Below, piece after piece: positions 56,883 to 64,000 of a stretch of 64,000 nucleotides of DNA (position 1 is its first letter; every line of letters starts with the position of its first letter). The DNA lies in the NCBI RefSeq assembly GCF_003667705.1, contig NZ_CP033019.1, forward strand, positions 3,906,001-3,970,000, in the 5' to 3' direction. The position numbers and the translations under genes were made by a program. The stretch comes from Janthinobacterium agaricidamnosum. Lineage in GTDB: Bacteria > Pseudomonadota > Gammaproteobacteria > Burkholderiales > Burkholderiaceae_D. The notes beneath the pieces were generated by a model. That model worked only from the letters and a program-made list of their open reading frames with translations, was not told where the DNA came from and made no database searches.

Positions 56883-57401
56883 TCAGGCGAAGCCTGCCCT
56901 GGCGGCGCGCGCCAGCGAATGCCGCACGATCAGCTTGTGAAACGGCCGGATCAGCAGGATATAGGCACGCCCCACCCGGTTATGGCAATGCACGACGCTG
57001 GAGACGGTCACGCTGCCATGGCGGCCCGCGTCGCGGTTGCGCAGCACCGACAGGCGGAAATCGAGGTGGCTGTCATCCTCGCCCAGGATGATCTCGTCGT
57101 CGCTGACGGCATAGATGCGGAAGATGCCGATGCGCTTGCCGGGCCGCGCTTCCATCTGTTTTGCCGTCCGGATGCCGAAACGCGCCACGATGGCGTCGCG
57201 CAGCACCATCAGCTTGCGCGCCCAGCCCGGCTGCTTGCCCAGCAGCTGGCGCGCCAGGCTCTGCATGTCCATCTGGCGCGCCTGCGCGGTGGGCAAATCG
57301 ACGGCGTAGGCGTCGGCCAGGTTGCTGCCGGGATACAGCGGAGCGATGCTGGCGCTTGGCGGCAAGTCCACGGTGCGGACGGCAATGTTCATCTCATGCA
57401 T
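56883..57401 (-). CDS. DUF2867 family protein
   Basis: 172 residues. The conserved DUF2867 pattern is visible as GKRIGIFRIYAVSDDEIILGEDDSHLDF and SSVVHCHNRVGRAYILLIRPFHKLIV. Cytosolic, single domain, of unknown activity. It is divergent from a TetR gene and two palindromes occupy the shared 67-base promoter region, so it is the likely repression target. Confidence 0.85.
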   Translation of the reverse strand: MHEMNIAVRTVDLPPSASIAPLYPGSNLADAYAVDLPTAQARQMDMQSLARQLLGKQPGWARKLMVLRDAIVARFGIRTAKQMEARPGKRIGIFRIYAVSDDEIILGEDDSHLDFRLSVLRNRDAGRHGSVTVSSVVHCHNRVGRAYILLIRPFHKLIVRHSLARAARAGFA

Positions 57402-57410
57402 GTGCTCTCC

Positions 57411-57465
57411 ATGTTTTCAGTGATAACATGCCCATCATACACGACAATGTGAACAGCGATAACAT
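57411..57465. promoter_or_regulatory. Two TetR-type operator palindromes between the DUF2867 and TetR genes
   Basis: Site 1 (57411-57429) is ATGTTTTCA-G-TGATAACAT, 8 of 9 positions symmetric. Site 2 (57447-57465) is ATGTGAACA-G-CGATAACAT, 6 of 9. Centres are 36 bases apart, close to three and a half DNA turns. Site 2 ends three bases before the TetR start, and site 1 lies 10 bases from the DUF2867 start, so both promoters are covered. Confidence 0.65.
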
Positions 57466-57468
57466 CGA

Positions 57469-58119
57469 ATGACAACAACGAGCACCTACCATCACGGCAA
57501 CTTGCGCGACACCCTGGTCGCCACCGTCATCGCGCAACTGGCGCAGCAGCATGACGCCGCCCTCTCGCTGCGCGAACTGGCGCGCACGGTGGGCGTCTCG
57601 GTCGCCGCCGTGTACCGCCACTTTCCCAGCAAGGAAGCCTTGCTGGCCGAAGTGGCGGCGGCCGGCTTCGCCAGCCTGATACAGAAATGGGAAACGCAGC
57701 TGCCGCCGCCGGGCAGCCTGCCGGCCGAACAGCGTTTTCAATTGCTGGGCCAGCAATACATCGAATTCGCCCTGGCCGCGCCCGCACACTACCGGCTGAT
57801 GTTCGAGCACCAGGACGTGCGCCAGTTCCCCGCCCTGCAGGAAGCGGCGCAGGCGTGCTTCCAGTACGTGCTGCAGACGGCAGGCGCCGCCGTGCGCGAA
57901 GCGGGCCTCGACCCGCGCTGGGACAAGGCCGCCGCCAGCGCCGGCTGGTCCTTGGGCCACGGCTACGTGATGCTGCTGCTCAGCGGCCGCCTGGCGATGG
58001 CGGACGGCGGCGACGCGCTGTCGCCGGCCATGGTGCCGCGCTTTTTTCAATTGCCGGTGGAGGCGCTGCGGCAGGCGCCGCCGTCAGGAGCTTTTGACTC
58101 ATGCACAACATCTCGATAG
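57469..58119 (+). CDS. TetR-family transcriptional regulator
   Basis: 216 residues. N-terminal helix-turn-helix (SLRELARTVGVSVAAVYRHFPSKEALLAEV, about 30-60), then a helical ligand-binding domain with a WHG-like DUF family pattern (YIEFALAAPAHYRLMFEH). Divergent from the DUF2867 gene with two operator-like palindromes between. The end overlaps the next gene by 19 bases, so the two may be coupled. Confidence 0.9.
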   Translation: MTTTSTYHHGNLRDTLVATVIAQLAQQHDAALSLRELARTVGVSVAAVYRHFPSKEALLAEVAAAGFASLIQKWETQLPPPGSLPAEQRFQLLGQQYIEFALAAPAHYRLMFEHQDVRQFPALQEAAQACFQYVLQTAGAAVREAGLDPRWDKAAASAGWSLGHGYVMLLLSGRLAMADGGDALSPAMVPRFFQLPVEALRQAPPSGAFDSCTTSR

Positions 58120-58592
58120 ACACGCTCTCCGTAATCGCCAGGCAATGCCTTGCCGTCACGTGCCTGCAACGCTTTTGCCGGCGCTTTGATGTGGATCATC
58201 CTGCCCTGTCCGCGTTCGCCGCTCACGTGTGGAAAGTGGCGCAGCTCGCGCCAGAGGATTTTGCCGCCTGGGAACGGGGCTTCGCTTCCCTGGCTGTGAC
58301 GGGCATGGGCGATCCCTGGCCGGAAGACGTGCGTGCGCCACTGCCCGGGCACCTGCTGGGCACGCTGGAAGCACTGGCGCAGCATGTGCTGGAAACGAGC
58401 GCCTGTACCTGGCATGGCGATGACCTTGCGGCCAGCAGGCGCCAGCTGGAAGCCGTCTTTGATATCTGTGCCAGGCATGACGTCGCCGTGCCGCAGCTTG
58501 GGCACTATGCGCAGCACGATGCGGCGCTGCGCGGCGGCTGGGGGCCGGCGCTCACGGACGAAGAAGTCAGGGCGTGGCAAGCCCTGATATAG
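58101..58592 (+). CDS. Hypothetical protein
   Basis: 163 residues, starting within the last 19 bases of the TetR gene. No signal peptide, no membrane helix, no motif I recognise. It is mostly helical with Trp/His residues (FAAHVWKVAQLAPEDFAAWE) and ends TDEEVRAWQALI. The overlap with tetR suggests coupled translation. Function unknown. Confidence 0.7.
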   Translation: MHNISIDTLSVIARQCLAVTCLQRFCRRFDVDHPALSAFAAHVWKVAQLAPEDFAAWERGFASLAVTGMGDPWPEDVRAPLPGHLLGTLEALAQHVLETSACTWHGDDLAASRRQLEAVFDICARHDVAVPQLGHYAQHDAALRGGWGPALTDEEVRAWQALI

Positions 58593-58595
58593 CGC

Positions 58596-59129
58596 TCACG
58601 CCAGAAAGTCTTGGCGCACCTGTTCGAGCAGACGCTCCTCTTCATCCGTATCGGCATCGATTTGCGTGACCACGGTCCAGAACGGCGCACACGTCTTGAT
58701 CTGCTCGAAAGCACGGCTCGTTTCCAGCCGCACCATGGTTTTCCTGAGGCTGTGCAGATAGCCTTCCTCGATGGCGCAGAGCAGCTCGTCATCGGCAGCG
58801 TCGATCAGCTCGCTTAAAGCATCTTCGATCCTTGCGTAGCCCTCCTCCCACAATTGCCCGATTTCCGGCACGTCGGCTTCCATGCACTCGTTCGACCAGT
58901 CCGGAGGATAGTAATCGCGCGCCCTGTTACCGGGATCGGTGTCAAAGCTCAGCGAAATGGACGGGAACGATACGGCATTGAAGGCAAAGGCTGAAAATGC
59001 CTGATCCTTGAAAGCGGACGCGCCCAGCAGCGCCAGCGAGGCATTGGCCAGCCTGAACCAGGTTGCTTCAACGTCATAGGCTGTTTCAAACGCGTGCCAA
59101 TCCGGCGGTAAATCGGGAGTCTGGGGCAT
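58596..59129 (-). CDS. Hypothetical acidic protein
   Basis: 177 residues, strongly acidic, with ATWFRLANASLALLGASAF near the N-terminus, SLSFDTDPGNRARDYYPPDW in the middle and an acidic helical C-terminus (DADTDEEERLLEQV). The middle segment loosely resembles DUF4303-type proteins, but I cannot assign it with confidence. It is convergent with the previous gene and lies downstream of the immunity-like pseudogene on the same strand. It may be an immunity-type accessory of the adjacent effector locus (inference). Confidence 0.62.
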   Translation of the reverse strand: MPQTPDLPPDWHAFETAYDVEATWFRLANASLALLGASAFKDQAFSAFAFNAVSFPSISLSFDTDPGNRARDYYPPDWSNECMEADVPEIGQLWEEGYARIEDALSELIDAADDELLCAIEEGYLHSLRKTMVRLETSRAFEQIKTCAPFWTVVTQIDADTDEEERLLEQVRQDFLA

Positions 59130-59257
59130 GGGAACCTGTCGAAAAAGAATAGCGGTGGATAGTGCGCGGAATTATACGTGGGGCAGCCCATGCGGCAGGT
59201 CGTGGCGCGTGCACAGTGCGGGCGATGCCGGGGAGGCAAACCGGCGGGACGCTGCGC

Positions 59258-60356
59258 CTAGCCGGCGGCCAGGAAGTACGGTTTTTGTAACTGCGAGGCG
59301 TCGCTTGGCTGCGGGGTAGCTGGTGGTGGGCTGATGCCCTTGGCGGCATGCAGCAAGGTATCCCTGTCGCCATTCCAGGGCGGCAGATCGGCGGGCGGGA
59401 GCGGCAAGACCTTGTCCAGATTAGGAAAGCGCGCATTGGGATTGAATCCAAGTTCACGGCTAAGTACGCCGTAACGTTCCGCTCGCGCTTTATCAATGTA
59501 CGGAACCAGCATATTTGCAAGATCAAACGGATCGCCGAATTCAATCGTGAGTTTGTTTGCGCATTTCTCGCAGCCCAGCCTTACTCCGGTATGTAATACT
59601 TGCAAGGCACGCTCTTTGGTTTCAGTTGTTCTTTCCCCATCAGACGTGCCGTCAGGCGTTCTTAATACAACATATAAATAAGATAAATCATATGCGGATG
59701 GGCCATATCCCTGCCCCAGTGCACACTCCATCATCTTGATTGCCACAGGAATATTCCCCCCACATTTCAGCACCCGGATAATCCTTCCCCGCAGTGAGTT
59801 TTTCTCCTAAAAAACCCAGCGCTTGGGGGTTACCCATCTGCGCCGCCTTTTGCCAAAAGGCTTAGGCACGCGTGATGTCGCCGTTAACGCCCGTGCCATT
59901 CGCGTAATACGTCCCCATCCGGTCATAGGCGGCAGGTATGCCCAGGCGCATCGCCTTTTCCACCAGTTGCACCGCTTCTTCCTCACCATATACAGGATCA
60001 CGCCCTTCCACATACAGGCTGGCCAGATTGAGCATCGCCTTCCAGTGCAATCGCTCTGCCGCCTGACGCGTCAAATCGACGATTTTTTTGTAATCGCGGT
60101 CTTCCACAAAAATTTCAGGATCTTCCATGGCGCGCGCTTCGAGAAACCAGTCCTCGGCTTGCACATCGATGGGCGGCACCTTGCTTGCCTCGATTTCACA
60201 GATGAAGTCCGCGACATGCGGATTGAAGAGCGGCAGGCTCTGGTTACGTGGCAAGACTTTGTCGTTAGGCATTTTGCAGGCAAGCAGGCAGCACAAGACA
60301 ATAAGCGACGCAAGGCGTCCTCTCGCGGCAGCCATGCTGGATTGATTGCTATCCAT
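59258..60356 (-). pseudogene. Decayed duplicate of the Sel1-repeat immunity-like lipoprotein
   Basis: The reading begins at ATG 60356 with a lipobox (CLLAC) and continues almost identical to the intact gene at 60361-61953. A TAT to TAA change (stop at 59862) cuts it after the first Sel1 repeats. A run of six C (59756-59761; five in the intact copy) shifts the frame. A second stop (TAG at 59258) replaces TAT in the sequence where the intact copy continues, and similarity then ends, so about 150 C-terminal codons are missing. The N-terminal signal peptide differs from that of the intact copy. Confidence 0.88.
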
Positions 60357-60360
60357 TGCC

Positions 60361-61953
60361 TTATCCAAGATCAGGAAGGGACGCATCCATCAAATGCCAC
60401 GTCACGTCGTCGTCAGGCAAATCGAGCAGCCAGTCGCGGCGTGGTCGCGGGAACGGCGCGCCCTGGTTCAGCCACGCCTGGCGCCAGTACTGGTTGACGA
60501 TGGCCCGCAGCGGATGGTCGGCCGCCAACCACGGTTGCCAGACGCCGCTGACCGGACAGACCTGGTCGCAAACGCAGCTCAACAAAGGCTCGGGCCGCGC
60601 CACCTCGCGCAGCAAACCCTGCACCGTGCGCGGTTCCACGGCGCCATGGTTGTGCCGTATCGTCAGGCACTGCTCCCACGTCACGGGGCCATAACGGCTG
60701 TTTCCGTCAGCATCGAGCACGCTGAAATGGCGGAACGCTTCGCCTTCACTGAACAGCCGGGCCGGTTCCGTCAAATCCTGCCCAGCGGCCGGTTGCCAGT
60801 ATGCGGAAAACGGCGCAGTCGGTGCGTCGCTGTGCAAGCCGGTGGGACGCAGCGCATAGTCGGCGGCCAGGAAATATGGTTTTTGCAACAAAGAGGAGGC
60901 GCTTGGCTGCGGCATGGCGGGCGGCGGGCGGACACCCTTGGCGGCATGCAGCAAGGTATCCCTGTCGCCATTCCAGGACGGCAGATCGGCGGGCGGGAGC
61001 GGCAAGACCTTGTCCAGATTAGGAAAACGCGCATTGGGATTGAATCCAAGTTCACGGCTAAGTACGCCGTAACGTTCCGCTCGCGCTTTATCAATGTACG
61101 GAACCAGCATATTTGCAAGATCAAACGGATCGCCAAATTCAATCGTGAGTTTGTTTGCGCATTTCTCGCAGCCCAGCCTTACTCCGGTATGTAATACTTG
61201 CAAGGCACGCTCTTTGGTTTCAGTTGTTCTTTCCCCATCAGACGTGCCGTCAGGCGTTCTTAATACAACATATAAATAAGATAAATCATATGCGGATGGG
61301 CCATATCCCTGCCCCAGTGCACACTCCATCATCTTGATTGCCACAGGAATATTCCCCCACATTTCAGCACCCGGATAATCCTTCCCCGCAGTGAGTTTTT
61401 CTCCTAAAAAACCCAGCGCTTGGGGGTTACCCATCTGCGCCGCCTTTTGCCAAAAGGCATAGGCACGCGTGATGTCGCCGTTAACGCCCGTGCCATTCGC
61501 GTAATACGTCCCCATCCGGTCATAGGCGGCAGGTATGCCCAGGCGCATCGCCTTTTCCACCAGTTGCACCGCTTCTTCCTCACCATATACAGGATCACGC
61601 CCTTCCACATACAGGCTGGCCAGATTGAGCATCGCCTTCCAGTGCAATCGCTCTGCCGCCTGACGCGTCAAATCGACGATTTTTTTGTAATCGCGGTCTT
61701 CCACGAAAATTTCAGGATCTTCCAAGGCGCGTGCTGCGAGAAACCAATCCTCGGCTTGCGCATCGATGGGCGGCACCTTATTCGCCTCGGTTTCACAGAT
61801 AAAATCCGCTACATGGGGATTAAAAAGCGGCAAACTTTGGTTCCGTGGCAGGACTTTGTCGTTAGGCATTTTGCAGGCAATCAAAGGAGCAAAGAGAAGA
61901 ACTGCCAACGCAACAAATGGCAGGCGAAAGAAGACAGTATTTTTTTTACTCAT
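60361..61953 (-). CDS. Sel1-repeat lipoprotein, probable T6SS PLD-effector immunity protein
   Basis: 530 residues. Lipoprotein signal with lipobox PLIAC (Cys27) followed by KMPND. Sel1/TPR-like repeats at about 95-280 (KAMLNLASLYVEGRDPVYG, AYDRMGTYYANGTGVNGD, AYFWQKAAQMG-like AYAFWQKAAQMGNPQALGFL). The C-terminal part has VCPVSGVWQPWLAADHPLR and WRQAWLNQGAPFPRPRRDW, reminiscent of Imm71/72-type immunity domains. Start is two bases from the PLD gene stop. Periplasmic Sel1-repeat lipoproteins neutralise PldB-type T6SS phospholipases, so this is the likely role. AT-richer than neighbours. Confidence 0.82.
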   Translation of the reverse strand: MSKKNTVFFRLPFVALAVLLFAPLIACKMPNDKVLPRNQSLPLFNPHVADFICETEANKVPPIDAQAEDWFLAARALEDPEIFVEDRDYKKIVDLTRQAAERLHWKAMLNLASLYVEGRDPVYGEEEAVQLVEKAMRLGIPAAYDRMGTYYANGTGVNGDITRAYAFWQKAAQMGNPQALGFLGEKLTAGKDYPGAEMWGNIPVAIKMMECALGQGYGPSAYDLSYLYVVLRTPDGTSDGERTTETKERALQVLHTGVRLGCEKCANKLTIEFGDPFDLANMLVPYIDKARAERYGVLSRELGFNPNARFPNLDKVLPLPPADLPSWNGDRDTLLHAAKGVRPPPAMPQPSASSLLQKPYFLAADYALRPTGLHSDAPTAPFSAYWQPAAGQDLTEPARLFSEGEAFRHFSVLDADGNSRYGPVTWEQCLTIRHNHGAVEPRTVQGLLREVARPEPLLSCVCDQVCPVSGVWQPWLAADHPLRAIVNQYWRQAWLNQGAPFPRPRRDWLLDLPDDDVTWHLMDASLPDLG

Positions 61954-61955
61954 GA

Positions 61956-64000
61956 TCAGCCCAGGCGTATGGTGGAGCTGCGTTTGTCTTCCAATGGCAG
62001 CAGGAAACCGGTCATTTTCTTTAAAAGTGCATTTTCAGATTTATCCCATTTTTTCTTGCGATTTGCGCCCATCAGCTCCACCCACTTCCGATAAGCATCC
62101 ACAATCTCCGCCTTCGTCCCCTCCCCGCCATCAACCAATCCCCCGCTATGCATGCGCCACACCCGCTTGCGCAAATCGCGGGCCACGCGGTGGTCGACGG
62201 TGGCGATATTGATTTCGCTATCGACGGCCATGCTGCGCTGGTTCAGGTTGGCGCTGCCCAGCGTCATGAACACGTCGTCGACCAGCATCAATTTGGAATG
62301 GATGTAGATTTCACGGTAGCGCCAGCGGTCCTTGTCAAACGCACTGACATTGAGCATGGCCACCGATACCTTCAGCCCGAATTCGCTTTCGAGTGTCATC
62401 ACGCCGGGTTTGTTGATGCCGTTGGCATGCTGCACCACGTCGGGCAACTTGACTTCCACCTCGTTGGTGATGCCGAATCCGCCTCTGACATGCCGGGTTT
62501 TCGGCTGCTTGTTGTAGTCATCGATCATGGTGTTTTGACCCGTCATGCCAGCGTGCTGCCCCAGCGCCGCCAGCGTATCGTGGGTGCGCGGCACCATCTG
62601 CGCGCGCTCCGGCACGGGGATGACGATGAATACATGCATGACCGGCATATCACGCATGGTCTTGCCAGCTTTCAGGCTTCCGGCCTTCCAGGCGGCGACC
62701 ACCTTCTTGCGCTCGGCCAGCAAGTGCCGGGCCCATTCTTCATACTGGAAATACTGGTTTTCCACGTACAGGTAGCCGGCCGCCAGGCTGGCCTGGGTCA
62801 CGGCGCGAAAATAGGTTTCCTTGATCGTCTTGTCCTGCTCCTCGGGCTGCGTCAGGACGATCTGCACGGTGGAGTCATCCGGCCCGGCCTTGCGCAACAG
62901 CTGGGCCGGCGGGTTTTTACATGACGAATACCAACTCACGCATTCCCCGGCGGCCTGATGCGTGCGGTCGTCGATCGCGCGGTCCCATGCCTTCACGAAA
63001 TTGTTGTACAGCTCGATCAATGCCTTGCCGCCGTCGATGCGGCAGGCATAATCCTGGTACGGTTTCAGCGTGGAGAACCCGCCGTCCGCGGCCATTCCCT
63101 GCAAACACTCGCGCCGCTCGTTGACACCGCCCTGTTCGCGGCGCGTGTCGTCGAGCAGATGGGCCGTCGTGTCCCAATAATCGGTCACCGAGTTCAGGCC
63201 CATCACGTAACCGACGGCCTTGGCTCCCTCTTCGTGGGCGAAATCGATCAGGATCGTCTTCTGGTGATGCGTGCCCAAGTAGCTCATGCCAGGTTTTTCA
63301 ATTTCCCCCATCGTCAGGCCGTGCGGCTGGCTTGTTTCGGTCGCGATACTCTTGCCTATCGCATGGCTGTTGCCGTGTCGCAGGTGAATCGTCAGGCGCC
63401 CCAACAAGCCATGGAACGCGGCCGCATACCAGCTGTAGCAGTATTCTTCACGCGCCAGCATCGGGATATCCTCGGGCCGTACCCTATCGCCCCTGTAACC
63501 GCCGCTGAACATCTCTTTCTTGGCGACCGCGTCCTGCAACATCGCCAGGCTGCCTTTTGCGCTGATGTTCTCAAAGCGCTGTCCACCGGTTTTCCATGGC
63601 GAGGTGCCATGCGAATGGCCCGGCATATTGTGCACCATTGGTGAACCGATCCGGTCATGCCAGATCAGCAAGCGCACCCTGAGGTGACGCCGCGTGGTGG
63701 CGTCGATCAGCAAATCGCCAAACGTTTCGCCACGCGGCCAGGTGGCGCTGTTGCCGCGCACCAGTTCCATGCCCGGGTCGAAACCCCAGCAGCACAGGTC
63801 GATGGACTTTTTAGCCTTGGCGATCTGGCCGGCAATGTCGGCGAACCCTTCCTGTCCGCAAATGAACAGTGTTAGCTTGTTGTTGTGCGTAATCGGATGA
63901 GTGGCCTTGCCCTTCAGGTTGCGGTTTTCCAGCAGCCACTGGAGCGAACTGGTCGCAGTCCGTCCGACTTCGTCGATATGGGTGGTTTCGATGCGGCCGC
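61956..64000 (-). CDS. Phospholipase D family protein, Tle5-like T6SS effector (5' end outside window)
   Basis: At least 680 residues; the frame stays open to the window end, so the true start is beyond it. Two PLD (HKD) motifs are present: THHQKTILIDF and IYIHSKLMLVDD followed by GSANLNQRS. The sequence upstream of the internal Met at 63770 (FICGQEGFADIAGQIAKAKK, WGFDPG) continues the same domain. This is the layout of Tle5/PldB phospholipases delivered by type VI secretion, and the gene following it is a Sel1-repeat immunity-like lipoprotein. A vgrG gene is expected upstream. Confidence 0.85.
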   Translation of the reverse strand, partial: GRIETTHIDEVGRTATSSLQWLLENRNLKGKATHPITHNNKLTLFICGQEGFADIAGQIAKAKKSIDLCCWGFDPGMELVRGNSATWPRGETFGDLLIDATTRRHLRVRLLIWHDRIGSPMVHNMPGHSHGTSPWKTGGQRFENISAKGSLAMLQDAVAKKEMFSGGYRGDRVRPEDIPMLAREEYCYSWYAAAFHGLLGRLTIHLRHGNSHAIGKSIATETSQPHGLTMGEIEKPGMSYLGTHHQKTILIDFAHEEGAKAVGYVMGLNSVTDYWDTTAHLLDDTRREQGGVNERRECLQGMAADGGFSTLKPYQDYACRIDGGKALIELYNNFVKAWDRAIDDRTHQAAGECVSWYSSCKNPPAQLLRKAGPDDSTVQIVLTQPEEQDKTIKETYFRAVTQASLAAGYLYVENQYFQYEEWARHLLAERKKVVAAWKAGSLKAGKTMRDMPVMHVFIVIPVPERAQMVPRTHDTLAALGQHAGMTGQNTMIDDYNKQPKTRHVRGGFGITNEVEVKLPDVVQHANGINKPGVMTLESEFGLKVSVAMLNVSAFDKDRWRYREIYIHSKLMLVDDVFMTLGSANLNQRSMAVDSEINIATVDHRVARDLRKRVWRMHSGGLVDGGEGTKAEIVDAYRKWVELMGANRKKKWDKSENALLKKMTGFLLPLEDKRSSTIRLG

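Noticed and set aside
59496..59739. Plus-strand frames repeated at 61094-61337
   Set aside because: They are duplicated only because the underlying minus-strand immunity genes are duplicated; they have no start signals.

Overview
The window is GC-rich, almost fully coding chromosomal DNA from a betaproteobacterium. Gene content and protein sequences fit family Oxalobacteraceae (Janthinobacterium/Massilia/Duganella type), with flagellar and chemotaxis genes scattered as singletons, a PEP-CTERM protein, DUF1853, a T6SS-type phospholipase and abundant two-component signalling. The genus is an inference from protein flavour, not from a marker gene. No rRNA, tRNA, CRISPR array, prophage or complete insertion sequence was recognised.

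Layout. 1-1918: end of a lipid-transport ABC system (MlaE-like permease, MCE/MlaD protein, lipoprotein). 2006-8207: signalling block; one PAS histidine kinase faces a five-gene operon (receiver-PAS, small domain protein, HDOD, PAS histidine kinase, receiver plus degenerate HD-GYP) in which every junction is a 4-base ATGA overlap. 8354-13501: lipoprotein, RhlE helicase, DUF4105 membrane protein, PQ-loop protein, D-tartrate dehydratase with a divergent LysR regulator. 14570-19372: orphan motA, VOC protein, LysE exporter with a MocR regulator, and a DUF7832/DUF4304 protein. 19466-25826: DUF4153 membrane protein, a MerR-controlled small membrane protein, PEP-CTERM protein, RraA-like protein, MFS transporter and AraC regulator. 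25931-32061: fliD, PilZ protein, radA, alr, lplT. 32137-35168: tsaB-rimI-UDG-DUF1853 operon. 35355-42789: lysine biosynthesis (dapC, dapD, an ArsC-like gene, dapE) plus prmB, interrupted by a flavin monooxygenase and an orphan antitoxin-like gene. 42928-50914: ABC-F ATPase, CheW, ArfB, FapA-like protein, secreted protein, OmpR/EnvZ pair. 51065-58592: Imm26-like protein, a degenerate encapsulated-ferritin-like protein, YqhD-type alcohol dehydrogenase, a TPP riboswitch with its TonB receptor, a convergent PnuC-type transporter plus NadR-like kinase, and a DUF2867/TetR divergent pair. 58596-64000: phospholipase D effector-like gene (runs off the window) with a Sel1-repeat immunity-like lipoprotein and a decayed duplicate of it.

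Most notable. (1) A roughly 120-base palindromic intergenic element occurs three times (10246, 37431, 48067) with a conserved core, a covarying 7-bp central stem and a 16-bp outer stem that differs between copies yet is self-complementary within each copy. (2) The PLD effector/immunity locus carries a tandem immunity copy inactivated by two stop codons and a C-run frameshift. (3) A ferritin-like protein resembles encapsulin cargo but has lost all visible iron ligands. (4) The HD-GYP protein in the coupled signalling operon has lost key metal ligands. (5) A TPP riboswitch controls a TonB receptor whose convergent neighbours are a PnuC-type transporter and a small-molecule kinase, suggesting a thiamine uptake locus.
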